A DNA stretch of 64,000 nucleotides from Tubiluchus corallicola (taxonomy: Eukaryota; Priapulida; Priapulimorpha; Priapulimorphida; Tubiluchidae): NCBI GenBank assembly GCA_030141605.1, contig JAQGDQ010000767.1, positions 1-64,000 of the forward strand. The letters run 5' to 3'. The stretch's first letter is position 1. Each line of letters opens with the position of its first letter. The notes under the pieces were generated by a model, which did no database searches, was not told the origin of the DNA, and saw nothing but the letters and a program-made list of their open reading frames with translations. Shown here one piece after another: positions 41,430 to 53,870 of this stretch. The translations under genes were made by a program, and so were the position numbers.

Positions 41430-42195
41430 TAAAACAAGAACATGTGGTACGAAACCAAGAACACATGGTGAGAAACCAAGAACACACGGTAAGAAACCAA
41501 GAACACGTAGTAAGAAACCAAGAATACATGGTAAGTACCAAGAACACATGGTAAGAAACCAATAACACACGGCAAGAGACCAAGAACACATGGTAAGAAA
41601 CCAATAACACACAGTAAGAAAACAAGTACACACGGTAAGAACCAAGAACACATGGTAAGAAAACAATAGCACACAGTAAAAAATTAAGCACATGCGGTAA
41701 GAAAACAAGAACACACGGTAAGAAACCAGAAACACATGGTAAGAAAACAAGAGCACACGGTAAGAAAACAGAAACACATGGTAAGAAAACAAGAGCACAC
41801 GGTAAGAAAACAGAAACACATGGTAAGAAAACAAGAGCACACGGTAAGAAAACAAGAACACAAGGTAAGAAACCAAGAACACATGGTGAGAAAACAAGAA
41901 CACATGGTACGAAACCAAGAACACATGGTGAGCATACGGTAAGAAACCAGGAACACGTGGTAAGAAAACAAGACACACGGTAAGAACCCAGAAACACATG
42001 GTAAGAAAACAAGAGCACACGGTGAGAAAACAAGAACACATGGTACGAAACCAAAAACACATGGTGAGAAAACAAGAACATAGGGTAAGAAACCAAGAGC
42101 ACACGGTAAGAAACCAAGAGCACATGGTGAGAAACCAAGAGCACATGGTGAGAAAACAAGAATACATAGTAAAAAACCAAGCATACATGGTAAGA
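41430..42195. repeat. 21-bp tandem array, about 36 copies, between claudin B and C
   Basis: Units such as AGAACACATGGTAAGAAACCA repeat with a 21-bp period, starting 175 bp upstream of the claudin B start codon. Because 21 is a multiple of three, frames of 260 codons appear on the minus strand and shorter ones on the plus; they are not genes. Confidence 0.93.
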
Positions 42196-43060
42196 AAACT
42201 ACTAACAAGTAGTCAAGTAATCTACCAACAAAACTACTAATGATAATGATGGCGCTGACAATAACACTAATGATGATGACAGAATGCAATCACATAAAGA
42301 AGTAAAAACATTAAACTGTTGAATTCCATTTACAAACTTTAGGGACAAAGTTAATTAATAATTCTTTGTTAAAAGTAACAACAGATTAACTGATTTACTA
42401 GGCAACTAAAATCTAAACAAACTATGTTTCTAGAATGCTGCACACACTAGAGATTAGATTGCCAAGGCTACAAATACATTTTAACTAACACGGTCGTGTG
42501 CAGTCTAATAGTTATATACCACACTGCCACTCTCAAAATTTAAGGGCATTAAATGTTAATCGAAAAATGTTAAATGTTAAGAAATATTTCAAAAGTATTG
42601 AGAGTAACACAGTTTGATAATGGTAATCACCTGCATTCTTTTTCCACAGAAATCTTAATAAAACGTGACTATGCTCAACAGGTTACTGAACACTTTATAA
42701 TAATGATCACAGTTTTTCTTAGTTCTCGCTCCATTTCATCTTTCATTCACTACTCCCCCCCCCACTTTTATGTATACATTATCATTATTTCAATTACCAA
42801 TCACTTCTTTAAGATTTCCACGTACAGTTTGGCCTGTCAAGCTATGCTTTTAGGCTCAAAATGTATGCATCAAAATTTTTCTGTAATGTAATTTGCACAC
42901 GTATATGCTGCATAAGAATCTCTTTTGTAATTGTGTAATTTCTGGATAATATTGCATAAATTTATATTTATATTCAGTGAAATGACCTGTATTTTTATTA
43001 TAACTGTTAGATGCAGAATGGAAATAAATAAACTTAACTTTACTTATCGAATAAACTCAT
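42196..43060. other. intergenic, no gene seen
   Basis: AT-rich sequence in the divergent space between claudins B and C. No promoter motif stands out. Confidence 0.5.
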
Positions 43061-43074
43061 TGTAACCCATATCT

Positions 43075-43400
43075 GACATCTAAATATCTGTTCAGCTTAT
43101 TCTTGAATTTGTTCACCGAGGAAGCTCTAAACGGTATCAGATAAGCGTACATTTTGCTCTCTAACCACACTTTAGTATTTTTTGCAGTACAGCAGGGCAC
43201 CGTGTTTACAGATATTAAGAGTGCTGCCCCCTGGTTCTACTTTCATTAATTGATGTAAACAATTCTTCTCTTTTTATGCCACCTACACACACATAATTTT
43301 TATAAGCTTGTATAAAATCTCTTCGATATCTCTTCAACTCTGTGGTTGTAAGTCAAACATTTTCTAAGCTTCTCTTGATAAGACATTCCCAACACACCTT
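43075..43400 (-). pseudogene. LINE fragment, C-terminal end of reverse-transcriptase ORF
   Basis: On the minus strand, broken frames read MSYQEKLRKC and later RASSVNKFKNKLNRYL, typical of the last part of CR1/jockey/L2-type ORF2. Frameshifts are present. It probably goes with the fragment at 44770-45310. Confidence 0.7.
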
Positions 43401-43424
43401 CAATTCAATTCAATTTTATTTCCT

Positions 43425-43520
43425 CAATAGCAGTTAAAATTTGTCATAATTATTTTTACATTTCATTGCAGCTGAGAAAGAGCAGAGAAAGACCTGTTGG
43501 TCACTTGGTCAGCTGCCCCT
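43425..43520. repeat. retroposon tail module
   Basis: GCAGAGAAAGACCTGTTGGT then GGTCAGCTGCCCC matches the modules at 3200 and 45930. Preceded by (ATTCA)n-type sequence. Confidence 0.6.
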
Positions 43521-43927
43521 TATTGAAAATACAAGTTTACTCACAGGCTCATGACATTTTCAGGTGTTTGTGCATATATAAAAAAGGCAAAAGCAACAAA
43601 AATCAAGATGATCATTGCCCTAAGTTTCATGCTATTAAGCTCACTTTAATACAGACATTTAAAGTGCTTCTTTATTTCCACTGTTTTCAGATGTTTTCAT
43701 TTCCAAGCTACGAAACTCTTTCCCTGGAGCAATTTTCAAAATTTGCTGCAAACTTAAAACACGAACAGATGTTCTGCTGGAAATGAAAACATCAGAAAAC
43801 CGTGCAAATAAAGAAGCACTTTAAAGGCCTGTGAAAAAGTGACATTAATGGCATCATATCACTACCCAATTAATTGAAATTATGGCAACAGTATCTCATT
43901 TAACAAGTAACCAACCATTTGGAATTA

Positions 43928-44060
43928 TTAAAACAAAGAGAGGGGTAATATATAATAAGAATTTGCACTTGCCATCTTGCCAATGTGGCTTTGTATTAAA
44001 ACAAAGAGAGGAGTAATATATAACGAGAATTGGCGCTTGACAACTTGCCAATGTGGCTTT
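43928..44060. repeat. ~70-bp direct duplication
   Basis: TTAAAACAAAGAGAGG-GTAATATATAA occurs at about 43928 and 43997, each copy followed by TTGCCAATGTGGCTTTG. Confidence 0.85.
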
Positions 44061-44769
44061 GACTGAATTGGACGAATAGTAAAACCACTTTCTTAGCTTC
44101 ATATACACTTCACTGATCCTAAAAAAGCTAAATGAGATTTGCTGCCTTGCCGTCTTAGTATTGATAGACAGATACAAATGACAATATTCCCCGAACATTA
44201 TTCAATTTATTTTGTCGTTAAAATTAAAAATAAACTTCGTGAATTTGTTTAATCAGGCATTCGCTTAGTTCGTCATTTTGTCATCATAGTAAAATAACCC
44301 ATTAAATATCAAATTTGAACTAAACAAATACAAACATTTTAATTATTCGTCCTAGGTTAATAAAAAACAAAACTTACAACAAGTTATTACAACCACACCT
44401 ACTTTCCTTCACTGTAATTTCGCAAAAGATGACAATGTTGAATGTTGAAATAGGGAGGGTCAGTAAAGACAACGAAGTTGAAAATAACTGCAGAATCGTA
44501 AAAAACAGTTCTGAAGATGACGCCCCACTTAAAAAATATGCTCACGACCACGTTCTTCATTTTCCAATACATAATTATTACTTACAATGCTCGTACGATG
44601 TCCATACCTTTTTTTAATATCTCGTATCAGCTAATGTACAAACAGCTATTGTTTCAAGATTCAGCCAGTGAACAGTCTAGATGTAAGTGAACAGCCACTG
44701 GATAAAAAAGAAATCATTGTGTGATACTTTAATGTGTTTTACATAATATTATGCTGATTTATCGCACAT

Positions 44770-45310
44770 TTAATTTCCTTCTTTGATGAAACTCTGTAAA
44801 AAATAAGAAGTAAATCAAAAGTGTGATTCTTAAGTAATAGAGCAATCCAGTATGTAAACCAGTGAAATATGTCATAGAGTGTATAGAAAAAGACAGCAAA
44901 ATTGAAGTGGAAGTGTGGCTAGACCAATTTCTTGAAGCCTTTGTGAATAAGTTAGATTGCTCATTCCTGGAATCATCCCTGTCACTATTTGTTGAATATT
45001 CTTGACTGTGTGGATAGAATCGTGTCTTGATGGGTCCCACACTACATCCGCGTAGCCAAGGATGGGTCTGACCAATGACTTACATAACCTCAGAACCATT
45101 GCTTTACGGAGAAATTGAAAATGTGCTTGATTAGTGCTAACCTGCAGTGAGCCTTCTGCGTGATGTATGCAATGTGAGGCTGTAAGTCAAGGCTGCTGTC
45201 TGCAATGACCCCAATGTCTGTTTTCTTATCAAATTTGCTAGTACTTGACTTTTGATTACCAAAGCTGATGGTGCAGTTAGATGGGAAACAGCTCTACCAA
45301 CTGCGGATTG
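44770..45310 (-). pseudogene. LINE reverse-transcriptase fragment
   Basis: On the minus strand, DIGVIADSSLDLQPHI and, after a frameshift and stop, LCKSLVRPILGYADVVWDPS and MIPGMSNLTYSQRLQEIGL match the conserved 3' region of CR1/jockey-type RT ORFs (usual form LYKSLVRPHLEYA..VW). Broken and truncated. Confidence 0.85.
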
Positions 45311-45784
45311 TGTTAGGTGTTTTGTATCAAATTTTTAATTTGTTGATTCTTTCCTTAATGTCTAGCATGTTTAATTTCGCTCTTATTCTATAGTAAGCGC
45401 AGTGAGTGGCCCTATTTCGCGATGACGTAAACGAAATAACGGCGATATCCCATATTGAAAAATAACATCTCCTGAAGTTTGTTTTGGTTAGTTTGTTAAC
45501 TAGAAAATAAAAATTATTTTTTGTTTTGTTGTTCGTTTCTTTGTTAGATGAAGTTTTGTAGGCGTTTGGTTGGAAAGTGACACGTGACTGTAATAATCGC
45601 CAACTTTCTTATCAATTTGGGTAAAGCAAAAAATAGCAAATTATTGGGACGTTATTTGTAGGGAGCTAGGGAGGGGCTTTTTTAATTTTTGTGAGAATCA
45701 CTTCATGAGATTTTCGTTTGATTCGACAAACCAAATGTTTTGGTGGCCAATATTTAAATTTAAATATTTAAATAATAAATAAAC

Positions 45785-46035
45785 TGTTACGAATGACATT
45801 ATCAATTTTATGTCATTCGTAACACTAACAGTAACAGTTTATTTATTATAAGCAGTACTAACACTAATACACTGTAGCATAGCGCCTATAAAAAATGTTT
45901 ATCACTAACGAAAGGGCAGCTGACTAGATGACCAATTGGTCTTTCGGTGCCCTTTCTTCACATTTTTGTTGCTAAATTAATTGTATTGTAATTGTGCGTG
46001 TGTTAAAAGACAAATAAAAGATTATTATTATTAGG
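45785..46035 (+). mobile_element. retroposon tail ending in (ATT)n
   Basis: Contains GGGCAGCTGACTAGATGACC and AATTGGTCTTTC and ends AATAAAAGATTATTATTATTA. Inverse of the module at 3120-3320. It ends 112 bp before the claudin C start codon. Confidence 0.7.
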
Positions 46036-46146
46036 TTGTGTTAAGATTTAGATATTTTATTTTTCTTTAAAATTTTACTCGTACACCTAGTTAAATGTGC
46101 GCTGTACGATTAATTCACGTTTCATAATCGTTTTTTGCTAGGAAAC

Positions 46147-46372
46147 ATGGGTGTTCACTGCTCTTTGGGATTAGTCATAACGTTCTTGTTCCTTGCAACA
46201 TTAACGGCTGTTGTATCTTTCTTTGTGACTGAGTGGGGAGAATTTACTCTGGGAGGTAAATACGGTCTGTGGAGAGAATGCGCAGAAAGTTTGAGGTTCC
46301 AACTGTTTGCCAAAGATTGCCGATGGCTTTACAACTTTGAGCGATTTGGCGTTTATCGTGGGAGTATTCCAG
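46147..46372 (+). CDS. claudin-like C exon 1
   Basis: 226 nt, 75 codons plus one base, donor GTAATG. TM1 and first outer loop. Confidence 0.9.
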
Positions 46373-46504
46373 GTAATGTCTTAGGCTTAGGTGTTGAGCT
46401 TGCTCGTTTTTACTTTTGGATTTTTAATTTTTAATTGTTTCTTTTTTTATTATTGTTGTACATTTACATCATGCTTTGCAATTAATACTTATGTAAGAGA
46501 AAGA

Positions 46505-46549
<45 letters not shown>

Positions 46550-49500
46550 AGGGAAAGCGAGAGACATGGAGGGAGAAAGAAAGAGAGAGAGAGAAAAGAG
46601 AGAAAGAGAAAGAAAGGGAGAGAACGAAAGAAAGAGAGAGAGAAAGAAAGAGAAAGAGTGTGTGAGAGGGGGAAAGACAGAGAGGGAGGAAAAGAGAGAG
46701 AGGGAAGGGAAGGACAGAGAAGAGAAAGGAGAGAGGGAGGGAAAGAGAGAAAGAGAGGAAACATAAGACGTTATTGAAACTTGTAGTCCGTTGGTTCAAG
46801 AATTATAAGTTTATCGATCTCTCGAGACCGAGACAAATATGGCCACAGCGCCAAGTGATTAACTTTCTAACATTGAAGGTCGTAAATCAGGAGAACGTTT
46901 AAACAATCTCTAAGAAATCTTATAAAAATACACAAAAGTTTAACCCGTGTGAGAGATCATGTTTCTCGTGAAGATTTCCCTCGACAGAACGAGTCTATCG
47001 GTTGAATTGCTAAACAATGGCTTCTTCAAAATATAATTCTATCTCAGGGGCTCTTGAAAAAGCTTTGGAAATTGGCTGCAGCTTTGCAGGTCCAGTAACT
47101 GGACATAACAACAGGGGGGCGTATTGACCAATGGAATAGCTCAGTTAGCAGCAAGCTGCTTACTTTCAATCTAAGAATATGTCGTTTATGCGTATTTAGG
47201 TTTTAACAAGTTCGACTCAAACTATCCGTCTTTGAACTTGCTGAACTCAAGATCGCGGATTGGAAATGACGTCAATTCCACCATTTTGAATTTAAGATAG
47301 CAAATCGAAAATCCAACTCTCTCAGTCGATGCAGAATTCATTCTTATATATTTCTGTTGGATTTCATTACGATTCGTTGCAAATTGGTGGAGCGTTAGGC
47401 TTCTTTTGAAAATGGTGTCATTGCGCCATCATCTTGAACTGAAAACGTCAGATCGAAAATCTAATGTCGTCAGTAGACACGGAATTCTCTGACGTATTCT
47501 GTTGGAATTAACTGTGAAATAAAATAAATTCTAAATAAATTGAAATTCTTTCTAGTACATTTCTGTCAAACTTTATGACAATCTGTTGTGAACTGGCAGA
47601 ACGTTAGACTTCTCTAATCAGTGTCGCTTTCGTTACCATCTTGATTTCAAAGTGAAGATTGAAAATCCTGCTCTGTCAGTCGGTGCAGAATTTGTTCTTG
47701 TGTATCCTTTAAGGTTTCATGATGATCAACTGGGAATTGGTAGAGGCTTGGGCTTTCTTAAAAAGTTATGTTATCGCCAATCTTGAATTCAAGATGGCAA
47801 GTCAAAATTTTGACCCGTCAGTTAATGCAGAACTAGTATATTCACATGAAGTTTCGTGACAATTCACTGCGAATTCGCGAAGCCTCAGGATTCCCCAACA
47901 ACAATAGCAATAAAATCCAGAAGGGTAGTGATTTGGATTGAGTCGCTTGACCTAGAATTTAATAGTACCTGGTTTGTTCAAGTTTTTGTACAAGTCATTT
48001 AACACACATAGTTATGCTTATTAGTTTCTGTATTAATATTTGAGCATGTATTTTAGCACAGAGGATGCTCCAACCCAGGGGTGTGCAAATTGTGGCCCGC
48101 CAAGAGAATTTGTGCGACCCGCGAAGAGATTTGTCAACCTAATGAAAGTGCGGCCCGGGCGATTAATTGAGTGTATCCAGCTGAAGTCCGTGCCACGATC
48201 CCAAAGATAGTGCGGGTAGTTTTTTCTACTAGATCAGATGCCATTAACCCTTACAAGATGGTTGTAGCTTAATGTCGCGGTACTACACAGACTGTGTGAT
48301 ACACATTACTAATATGCATTGTAATGAAATTACCACTATCTGTCCTGAAAGTAGAAATATATGCTTTTGTAATATAAATTTTATTAACTTCTAAAATAGT
48401 TTCTTGAGTGTAGTAGTAATGATGTACGCAGGTCGGATGCAAAAAAATTGTTATTAGGTCTTTCTGTACTTGGCTCCTTGATCAAACTGCCTGTGGCCCG
48501 CAGGAATTGCGGAAAAGTTTAATGTGGCCTGGCTAGTCAGATAATTTGCACACCCCTGCTCCAACCTAATGATTAACTCTTCTATCACTTTGTTTCCATG
48601 ACAATCGTTTGAGTTGAGATCCGTTTCCACTGTTTCAGGATGAACAACACAAATTGATAACGTGCTTACATAAGTTGGTTAATTAATTAAACGGTTAATC
48701 AATTATTCTTTGTACATTTCAGCTTGGTTTATAGCTTGTCAAATCATGTTTACCATTTCCGTTGCCGTTCTCGTTGTCAACCTGTGTATACTCATGCCGT
48801 TCTACAGTTGCACTTGTGGAAAAGGAGGTGACTGCTTCCGCTGCATTGGAGTTGTCATTTACTCCTCGCTTCTCTGCACAGGTAAGCTTACACATTGCTT
48901 GCCTGCACTTTTAATTTACATTGAAAAATGTTCAGGGTCAAATTAACACTTTTCTATGTTTTTGTTGCAATTTGTTATTATTCATTGAATAAGTACTTAA
49001 AAGAGGCATCAGCTTATAACAGTTCATCCTTTTTATCATTAGATGTCGCCAAACTATGCATTTATGTACTACAGTAAACTCCGCATAAGTCAAAATCGCA
49101 TAACTCGAAGAATTTCAGAGGAACGGATGAAATCCTTCGTTCGTCTCACAAAAACGTCGCTTAACTCAAAATTTTGCCCGATTCAAATGAGAAATTGTTG
49201 TCCATTTAATCAAAATACATGTAATTTACTTCACCTAACTCAAACTATGCGCATACTCAACCGCAGTAAGTAACACATTGGTAGCCACACTGTCACATTG
49301 TTTAACAGTGTTGTGTACGTGTCCTTTTGTAACATAAAAAAATCGTGTTTCACTACATAATTTGTTATTCTTTACGCAATTGTCATCAAATCTCGTCGTT
49401 TACGTATAGGAGAGTTGATTTTCCGCCTTCTATTTAGCTCGCTATCTGGAGGACGAGGTTAGAGTTTCTGCGCAGAAAAATACTCAACATCTCCTAACTC

Positions 49501-51306
49501 AAAATATCGCCTAGCTCAAAGTTTTATCAGTCTGGTTGAACTTGAGTTATACAGAGTTTACTGTATGAGTAGCGTTGTTTAAATGAATGTGGTGTTGTGA
49601 ACTAAAACTGGCACCTTTAATCAAATACTAAAGGGGGCGAAATGGAAATTTTAAAGAGAGTCCCAAGAAACTTTCTGTAAAAAGTTGTGTTAGTTACTAT
49701 CATACTTATCTGCTTAACAAACTTGCATAGCAGGACAAGGCAATTCTTGATAGTTTAAAATGTTTGTCCCAAGTAATAAAACGTCACCGTTTCCTTATCC
49801 CGGTGGTCATCATTGGCTCACAAAAACACATTATTGATCTTATTGACAATGTGAATAAAGTAATTTAAACTTTCGCTTAGTTCACGGAGAGTGGCGCAAG
49901 GAATGCACTGATTACTTTTTCAAACTTTACGCAATGTTATCTGGACTTGTTTGAAATGACTTACCGCTAAAAAGGCTGCGCCTAACGGTCATCGCAGGTG
50001 TTTAAACTTTGAAGTTTTGTACAGTGTTACTACTAATGCAAACTCTGCAAGCAATGAGAACATGTAGGTGATATAAAATTTCATGACAAATTTTTTAAGG
50101 TTTACTTATGAATGGTGTTTTCTTGTCCTTTAACCCTTTCACTACGTAGTTGCTTTTTAACTGGGCCGCATTGGCTTTTGTATGTTTCACAATAACTTCT
50201 TGTGGTGTGTTACTAAAACACAATCTCGTACATAAACAAATAGCAATTTGTTATTAAACATTAATATTAAATACTAGTATTATTTATACATATGCGCACA
50301 CATCTGCTGACACATACATGCACTCATGCACACACGCATGTGCACACCCATTTAAATAAGCACATGCTTATATTTAGAGGCCAATTTTCACAAAAGACAT
50401 AACACTAATCCATAAAAAGTGATAATTTTATAAGAAATGCAGAACAATCAACTAAACGTATGTTTCACCAACTATCAACAAACAATTTTGCGCGAGAATG
50501 TACTATACTGTACAGTATTGTGGAATGCACCTGGCTTCAGATGCTGATTGGCTGGTTAGTGTTACTTGCTGCGAAGCAACACCAATCCCACGACTGTTGA
50601 AGTTTTCTACAAAATTTTTGCATGGTCGTAGCAGTGAAATTTTAGCAAAAAACTAAAACTATAATATGTAAACCTACTCCTATGACCGTCTCTCTCCAAA
50701 CTGTTTTTAGCACTATCCTGTTCTTACTGACCTACCTAACTTTTCCTTTTTCACAATTATTAAATAATTCTTTTCTCTCTAGTACAAACTACATTACTAA
50801 CAATTGCCACGTGCCACTAGCTGGTCGGCTGCTGCTTTGCGATGTACTTCAGTACAACCTAAAGACATGTGCTCGCACCTAGCATAACCTCTTTGGTTAT
50901 CGCATTTCAAGGACCAATTTTTACATTGGTTTTCATAAACAATAAACACACCCAGGCGACCGTGCTTAGTAGAGAACTGAGGCGGCAGTCTACCACTTTC
51001 CGTCCCTTGCATGAAAAACACAGTGCAGAGTGAAAGGTTTAAACCGAAACCAAAATTCCTGCTTTCCGCATGTATTCACAAGCAAAGCTGTATTTATTTT
51101 CAGTGCTCGTCATGGGAATCTCCCTCTTAATCTTCGGTTTGGAAATTCACCTGAACAAATATTCGCAAGCGCTGAGAATGGGGACGATGCGTCGGACGCT
51201 GGGATGGGCGTACTGGATGATGGTCTGTTCGTGGGTGTTCACCGTGTCGTCGGTTGCCACCATGTTTGTCACGCACAAGCGAATAACTAATGTGGAAGAA
51301 GAATAG
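46147..51306 (+). CDS. claudin/PMP22-like four-span membrane protein C (3 exons)
   Basis: Exons 46147-46372, 48723-48881 and 51104-51306 join to 195 codons plus stop, the same length as B. TM1 after MGVHCSLGLV; outer loop with TEWGEF, YGLWREC and a second Cys in KDCRWLY. Exon 2 has WFIACQIMF and YSCTCGKGGDCFRC; exon 3 has TLGWAYWMMVCSW. It ends TNVEEE, with no PDZ-binding Tyr-Val. The acceptor TTTTTTGCTAG lies 6 nt before the ATG, so a 5' UTR intron is likely. It heads the right-hand half of the mirrored cluster, 6.6 kb upstream of GalNAc-T 2. Role in adhesion or membrane organisation is inferred from family only. Confidence 0.92.
46495..46765. repeat. GA-rich low-complexity tract
   Basis: Purine-rich (GA, GAA, GGA) repeats 120 bp into intron 1 of claudin C. 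Arg/Glu and Leu/Ser frames here are artefacts. Confidence 0.95.
47200..47900. repeat. old degenerate tandem repeat, four ~140-200 bp units
   Basis: The succession 'CATCTTGAATT..AAGATGGCAA', 'GTCAGTCGATGCAGAATTC' and 'TTGCAAATTGGTGGAGCGTT' recurs in diverged form at about 47290, 47440, 47650 and 47800. Intron 1 of claudin C. Confidence 0.65.
48076..48558. mobile_element. hAT-type MITE, full length with perfect 8-bp TSD
   Basis: 483 bp, ends CAGGGGTGTGCAAATT, flanked by CTCCAACC at 48068-48075 and 48559-48566. Close relative of 22518-23001. Near the end of claudin C intron 1. Confidence 0.95.
48723..48881 (+). CDS. claudin-like C exon 2
   Basis: 159 nt, acceptor ATTTCAG, donor GTAAGC. TM2, Cys-rich loop and start of TM3. 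Confidence 0.93.
49072..49563. mobile_element. pogo/Tigger-like MITE
   Basis: 492 bp with inverted ends CAGTAAACTCCGCATAAGTC and the inverse of CAGTAAACTCTGTATAACTC, with TA at 49070-49071 and 49564-49565. Internal ACTCAAA motifs repeat. Intron 2 of claudin C. Confidence 0.85.
49655..50129. repeat. diverged dispersed repeat, relative at 27410-27830
   Basis: Shares ordered blocks with 27410-27830 in the same orientation. It is cut on the right by a TTAA-flanked insertion. Confidence 0.7.
50134..51038. mobile_element. piggyBac-like MITE candidate
   Basis: TTAA at 50130-50133 and 51039-51042; inner ends CCCTTTCACT and AGTGAAAGGT. 905 bp, no transposase. The related repeat at 27410-27830 has an uninterrupted TTAA at the matching left junction. 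It ends 62 bp before the exon 3 acceptor of claudin C. Confidence 0.65.
51104..51306 (+). CDS. claudin-like C exon 3
   Basis: 203 nt including TAG. Acceptor ATTTTCAG. TM3 end (VLVMGISLLIFGLEI), short loop, TM4. Confidence 0.93.
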
Positions 51307-51421
51307 CAGGCTATTGTAGGAGCTCGGCGTGCCTGTTCCGGGAAAAACAGAAGTTTCTTTAGTTATTTGGAGGACATGTTATCTGGAAACGTTTAACTTT
51401 CTCGTACAGAAAAAGCTTTTT

Positions 51422-51575
51422 AGAAAAGAATTATAAAATCTTGAGAATTAATTTAATTTTGAATAAGAACACTCATTTTTACAAAAGAATTATAAAATCA
51501 TGAGAATTAATTTGATTTTCAATAAGAACACTCATTTTTAGAAAAGAATTATAAAATCATGAGAATTAATTTAAT
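51422..51575. repeat. ~60-bp tandem repeat x3 in claudin C 3' region
   Basis: AAAGAATTATAAAATC-TGAGAATTAATTT occurs three times starting 115 bp after the stop codon, probably within the 3' UTR. Confidence 0.9.
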
Positions 51576-52186
51576 TAACGTATTAACGAGGTGCATTAAT
51601 ACATAGATCTGTAGGCAAATATGGACAGTTTGTTTTGCCAAATATCTGGGCATTAAGAGAGGCATTAAATTTTGGGGGGGGGGGGAATAAGGAGGTTTGC
51701 AGTATGGGGAAATATACTTTTGTTTTATTGTGAACTTTGCTGTCCTTTAGATGGCCATCTTTGTTAAGCATTAAGTAACTTTTCTGTACAAATAATGAAT
51801 ATGTATGATTACCATCAGTTCCTAAGAATTCTGCTGCGTCTTCGTCTCTTTATAACTAGATAGGTTCATGAAATGAAAACCAACTTTGGGACGGGAAGGT
51901 CACAAATGTCTATTGTGTTTAAGCACGATATGTTCTTCTTTGAAGGTATTTAAACTTAGTTATTATAAGCGTGTGAATTTATTCTATGTTTATGCAGTGA
52001 AAACGTCTATGATTTAAGAAGGTGTCTTCACTTTGGCCTGAGTTTCCAGTTTCTAACTTCCTTTTTTCTGAAAAACCGCAAAAAAATCAAACAATGACTT
52101 TTACCAAGGTATTTTTGTAATGTTTACGATATGCTGTTGTGATTGTGTCTTTTTGCATTATATTTTGTGAATGTTAGTCAAAGTTG

Positions 52187-52806
52187 TCGTATATTTTACA
52201 TTAGACGTGTCGCTGTTAAACGGTGTTGTAATTATAATTATGAGTGTTATTCTCATTGTTCCATCCATCTTACAAGTGACAAAATTTGAATCTCTCTATT
52301 TGTCTCCGTCGTCGTATATTTTACATTAGACATATCGCTGTTAAACGGTGTTGTAATTTATAATTATGAGTGTTATTCTCATTGTTCCATCCATCTTACA
52401 AGTGACAAAATTTGAATCTCTACTTCTCTCCGTCGTCGTATATTTTACATTAGACATATCGCTGTTAAACGGTGTTGTAATTTATAATTATGAGTGTTAT
52501 TCTCATTGTTCCATCCATCTTACAAGTGACAAAATTTGAATCTCTACTTCTCTCCGTCGTCGTATATTTTACATTAGACATATCGCTGTTAAACGGTGTT
52601 GTAATTTATAATTATGAGTGTTATTCTCATTGTTCCATCCATCTTACAAGTGACAAAATTTGAATCTCTACTTCTCTCCGTCGTCGTATATTTTACATTA
52701 GACATATCGCTGTTAAACGGTGTTGTAATTTATAATTATGAGTGTTATTCTCATTGTTCCATCCATCTTACAAGTGACAAAATTTGAATCTCTCTATTTG
52801 TCTCCG
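52187..52806. repeat. 124-bp tandem repeat, 5 copies
   Basis: GTCGTATATTTTACATTAGA starts units at 52187, 52311, 52435, 52559 and 52683. Units are almost identical, so the expansion is recent. Confidence 0.95.
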
Positions 52807-53089
52807 TCCATCTTGGTTAAAAATTTGTTACAAATTTTTATCGCTCGTTCCTGCCTACATCGATCTAATTGTTGTTTAATGTTTTTGCTGGTTGAGTGAG
52901 ATTTAAACACTTTATTGTGTTTATTGACTCAGTTTGATGTATTTTCTTTCGTTAGGATGAATCATGCTGTAAATGTTCCGTCCCGTGTGATTTCAAATCT
53001 TGACAAAAGGTTATTAATTATGTAAGTGACCTAATGGGCGAAATCTTATTGTTCTTATATGAAGTGACTTTTAATATGCATTTATTGCT

Positions 53090-53870
53090 TAGGCTTTGTT
53101 CACACATTCTCTTGTTTAGGCTGTGTTTAAACATTCTATTGTTTAGGCTGTGTTTACACATTCTATTGTTAGGCTATGTTTACACATTCTGCTGTTAGGC
53201 TATGTCCACACATTCTATTGTTAGGCTATGTTCACACATTCTATTGTTTAGGCTATGTTCACACATTCTGCTGTTAGGCTGTGTTCACACATTCTGTTGT
53301 TAGGCTATTTTCACACATTCTGTTGTTAGGCTGTGTTCACACATTCTGTTGTTAGGCTGTGTTCATACTTTCTGTTGTCTGTGTTCATACTTTCTGTTGT
53401 TAGGCTATGTCCACATATTCTATTGTTAGGCTATGTTCACACATTCTGTTGTTAGGCTGTGTTCATACTTTCTGTTGTTAGGCTATGTCCACATATTCTA
53501 TTGTTAGGCTATGTTCACACATTCTGTTGTTAGGCTGTGTTCACACATTCTATTGTTAGGCTGTGTTCACACATTCTGTTGTTAGGCTGTGTCCACACAT
53601 TCTATTGTTAGGCTATGTTCACACATTTTGTTGTTAGGCTATGTTCACACATTATATTGTTTAGGCTATGTTCACACATTCTGTTGTTAGGCTATGTCCA
53701 CACATTCTATTGTTAGGCTGTATTCACACATTCTGTTGTTAAACTGTGTTCACACATTCTATTATTGGCTGTGTTCATACATTCTATTGTTCGGCTGTGT
53801 TCACACATTTTTTTGTTCAGCTGTGTTCACACATTCTATTTTTTAGGCAGCATTCACACATTCTTGTTCA
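53090..53870. repeat. 26-bp tandem array, about 29 copies
   Basis: Units like GGCTATGTTCACACATTCTA + TTGTTA, period about 26 bp. It directly abuts the start of block A copy 2 (53863), just as block A copy 1 abuts the 54-bp satellite. Confidence 0.95.

Noticed and set aside
41374-42289. Several 200-268 codon minus-strand frames rich in Phe, Leu, Cys
   Set aside because: All arise from the 21-bp tandem repeat in three frames at once. Not membrane proteins.
44429-44617. 62-codon plus-strand frame
   Set aside because: No recognisable domain, no neighbouring exon and ordinary codon composition for non-coding AT-rich DNA.
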